Shown here one piece after another: positions 63,167 to 64,000 of a stretch of DNA of 64,000 nt; within the stretch, counting starts at the first letter, position 1; the number at the start of each line of letters is the position of its first letter. A program made the translations under genes and the position numbers. The notes under the pieces are model-generated. The model ran no database searches and was not told the origin of the DNA. It worked only from the letters and a program-made list of their open reading frames with translations. Source of the stretch: Agromyces sp. Marseille-P2726 (GTDB taxonomy: Bacteria > Actinomycetota > Actinomycetes > Actinomycetales > Microbacteriaceae); NCBI RefSeq assembly GCF_902809835.1, contig NZ_CADDWM010000015.1, positions 496,001-560,000 of the forward strand, read 5' to 3'.

Positions 63167-64000
63167 GACCGAGCGGATGCCGCCGAGCGGGCCGGTCGTC
63201 GCCGATCACGTGCTCGCCGCCGTCGGCGAGGGTCGCCACTCCGACCCGCACTCCGTGCTGGGCCAGCACGGGTTCTCGGTGCTCGGCGAACGAGGGTCGC
63301 ACACGGTGATCCGCGCCCGGCGCCCCCTTGCCGACGTCGTGCACGCGCTGCTCGACGACGGCACCGAGCTGCCGCTCGAGCACATCGGACACGGTGTCTG
63401 GGCGGGCTCCGGAGACTTCGGTCCCAACGCGTACCGCATCCGAGCCCGCTACGGCGACGACGAGTGGACCAGCGACGATCCGTACCGCTTCGCTCCCACC
63501 ATCGGAGAGCTCGACCTGCACCTCATCGGCGAAGGCCGTCACGAGGAACTGTGGAAGGTGCTCGGGGCGCACCACCGCGAGCACTGGGGCGTCGATGGCG
63601 CCGTACGAGGCACGGCCTTCACGGTGTGGGCGCCGCGTGCACGGGCGGTGCGGGTCGTGGGCGACTTCAACCAGTGGGACGGCGCCGGGCATGCGATGCG
63701 CAGCATGGGCGGGGCGGGGGTCTGGGAGCTGTTCGTGCCCGACCTCGGTCCGGGCGCGGTCTACAAGTTCGAGCTGCTCACGCCCTCGGGCGCCTGGGTG
63801 ATGAAGGCCGACCCGATGGCACGCCAGGCCGAACTCGCGCCCGCGACCGCCTCGGTGGTCAGCACGAGCACGCACGAGTGGGGCGATGCCGAGTGGATGT
63901 CGCGGCGCGCGCACTCGAATCCTCACGAACTGCCGATGAGCGTCTACGAGCTGCACCTGGGATCGTGGCGGCCCGGACGCGGGTACCGGGAGGTCGCCGA
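63159..64000 (+). CDS. glgB: 1,4-alpha-glucan branching enzyme GlgB (3' truncated by window)
   Basis: ATG 63159 overlaps the glgE stop by 8 bp, and the frame runs off the window after about 280 residues. The N-terminal region has two beta-sandwich modules: SDPHSVLGQHG with YGDDEWTSDDPYRFAPTIGELDLHLIGEGRHEELWKVLGAH (quoted in part), then the CBM48 AFTVWAPRARAVRVVGDFNQWDG and PMSVYELHLGSWR at the start of the barrel. It creates alpha-1,6 branches after GlgE elongation. The catalytic residues lie beyond the window. Confidence 0.94.
   Translation, partial: MTETERMPPSGPVVADHVLAAVGEGRHSDPHSVLGQHGFSVLGERGSHTVIRARRPLADVVHALLDDGTELPLEHIGHGVWAGSGDFGPNAYRIRARYGDDEWTSDDPYRFAPTIGELDLHLIGEGRHEELWKVLGAHHREHWGVDGAVRGTAFTVWAPRARAVRVVGDFNQWDGAGHAMRSMGGAGVWELFVPDLGPGAVYKFELLTPSGAWVMKADPMARQAELAPATASVVSTSTHEWGDAEWMSRRAHSNPHELPMSVYELHLGSWRPGRGYREVA

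Overview
The window is a high-GC (roughly 70% by eye), gene-dense stretch of actinobacterial chromosome. Ammonia-type NadE, GatCAB, MnmA, a GlgE/GlgB/GlgP/GlgX alpha-glucan set, actinobacterial-type LigA and Orn, and the general protein style suggest Microbacteriaceae (an Agromyces-like genome). That assignment is inference from gene content. I saw no phage, plasmid, rRNA or CRISPR locus; most of the window reads as ordinary chromosome with one repeat-rich accessory spot.

Layout. 1-1.8 kb: tail of an NAD(P)H/FMN reductase, a Dps ferritin-like protein and a membrane protein. 1.8-5.5 kb (minus): multicopper oxidase, sensor kinase and response regulator in one operon. 5.6-9.3 kb: YtcJ-type amidohydrolase and PaiB-like FMN protein (minus), then a drug-type MFS exporter (plus). 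9.3-11.9 kb (minus): Nei/Fpg glycosylase, RpiB and a DUF2332 protein. 12.0-22.6 kb (plus): two paralogous aminopeptidase N genes bracketing an ABC exporter and a two-component system, then MscS and a truncated haemoglobin. 22.6-31 kb: FAD dehydrogenase, TesB, Rieske lipoprotein with DUF2231 membrane protein, small thioesterase, EttA, SSB, MsrA and an aldo-keto reductase. 31.8-37.3 kb: NadE, a Kef-type antiporter, tRNA-Arg(UCU), Orn, tRNA-His(GUG), a minimal metalloprotease and a degenerate DD-carboxypeptidase. 37.3-41.3 kb (minus): a TPP-riboswitch-controlled YkoEDC-type ECF transporter with a P-loop kinase and a small protein. 41.3-50.6 kb (minus): GerW-like protein, DinB, GatB/A/C, a Tat-exported phosphoesterase and LigA. 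50.7-55 kb (minus): two tandem paralogous membrane proteins, MnmA and a cysteine desulfurase. 55.1-64 kb: GlgX, YbaK, a GIY-YIG gene between inverted palindromic repeat arrays, GlgP, GlgE and the start of GlgB.

Regulation. At least 18 genes have a TANNNT -10 box ending 6-7 nt before the start codon, the layout of leaderless mRNA; this fixed several starts, including LigA. msrA and the aldo-keto reductase start 17 bp apart with -10 boxes overlapping on opposite strands. Thiamine control of the ECF operon is explicit in a THI-box. Operons elsewhere are marked by 1-11 bp start/stop overlaps.

Most interesting spots: the GIY-YIG gene enclosed by 38-bp near-perfect inverted palindromic repeats; the overlapping msrA/aldo-keto reductase promoters; the in-frame Gly/Asp/Phe-rich segment directly after the gatB amber stop; the apparently dead DD-carboxypeptidase; and an apparent excess of the word GGATGC/GCATCC.
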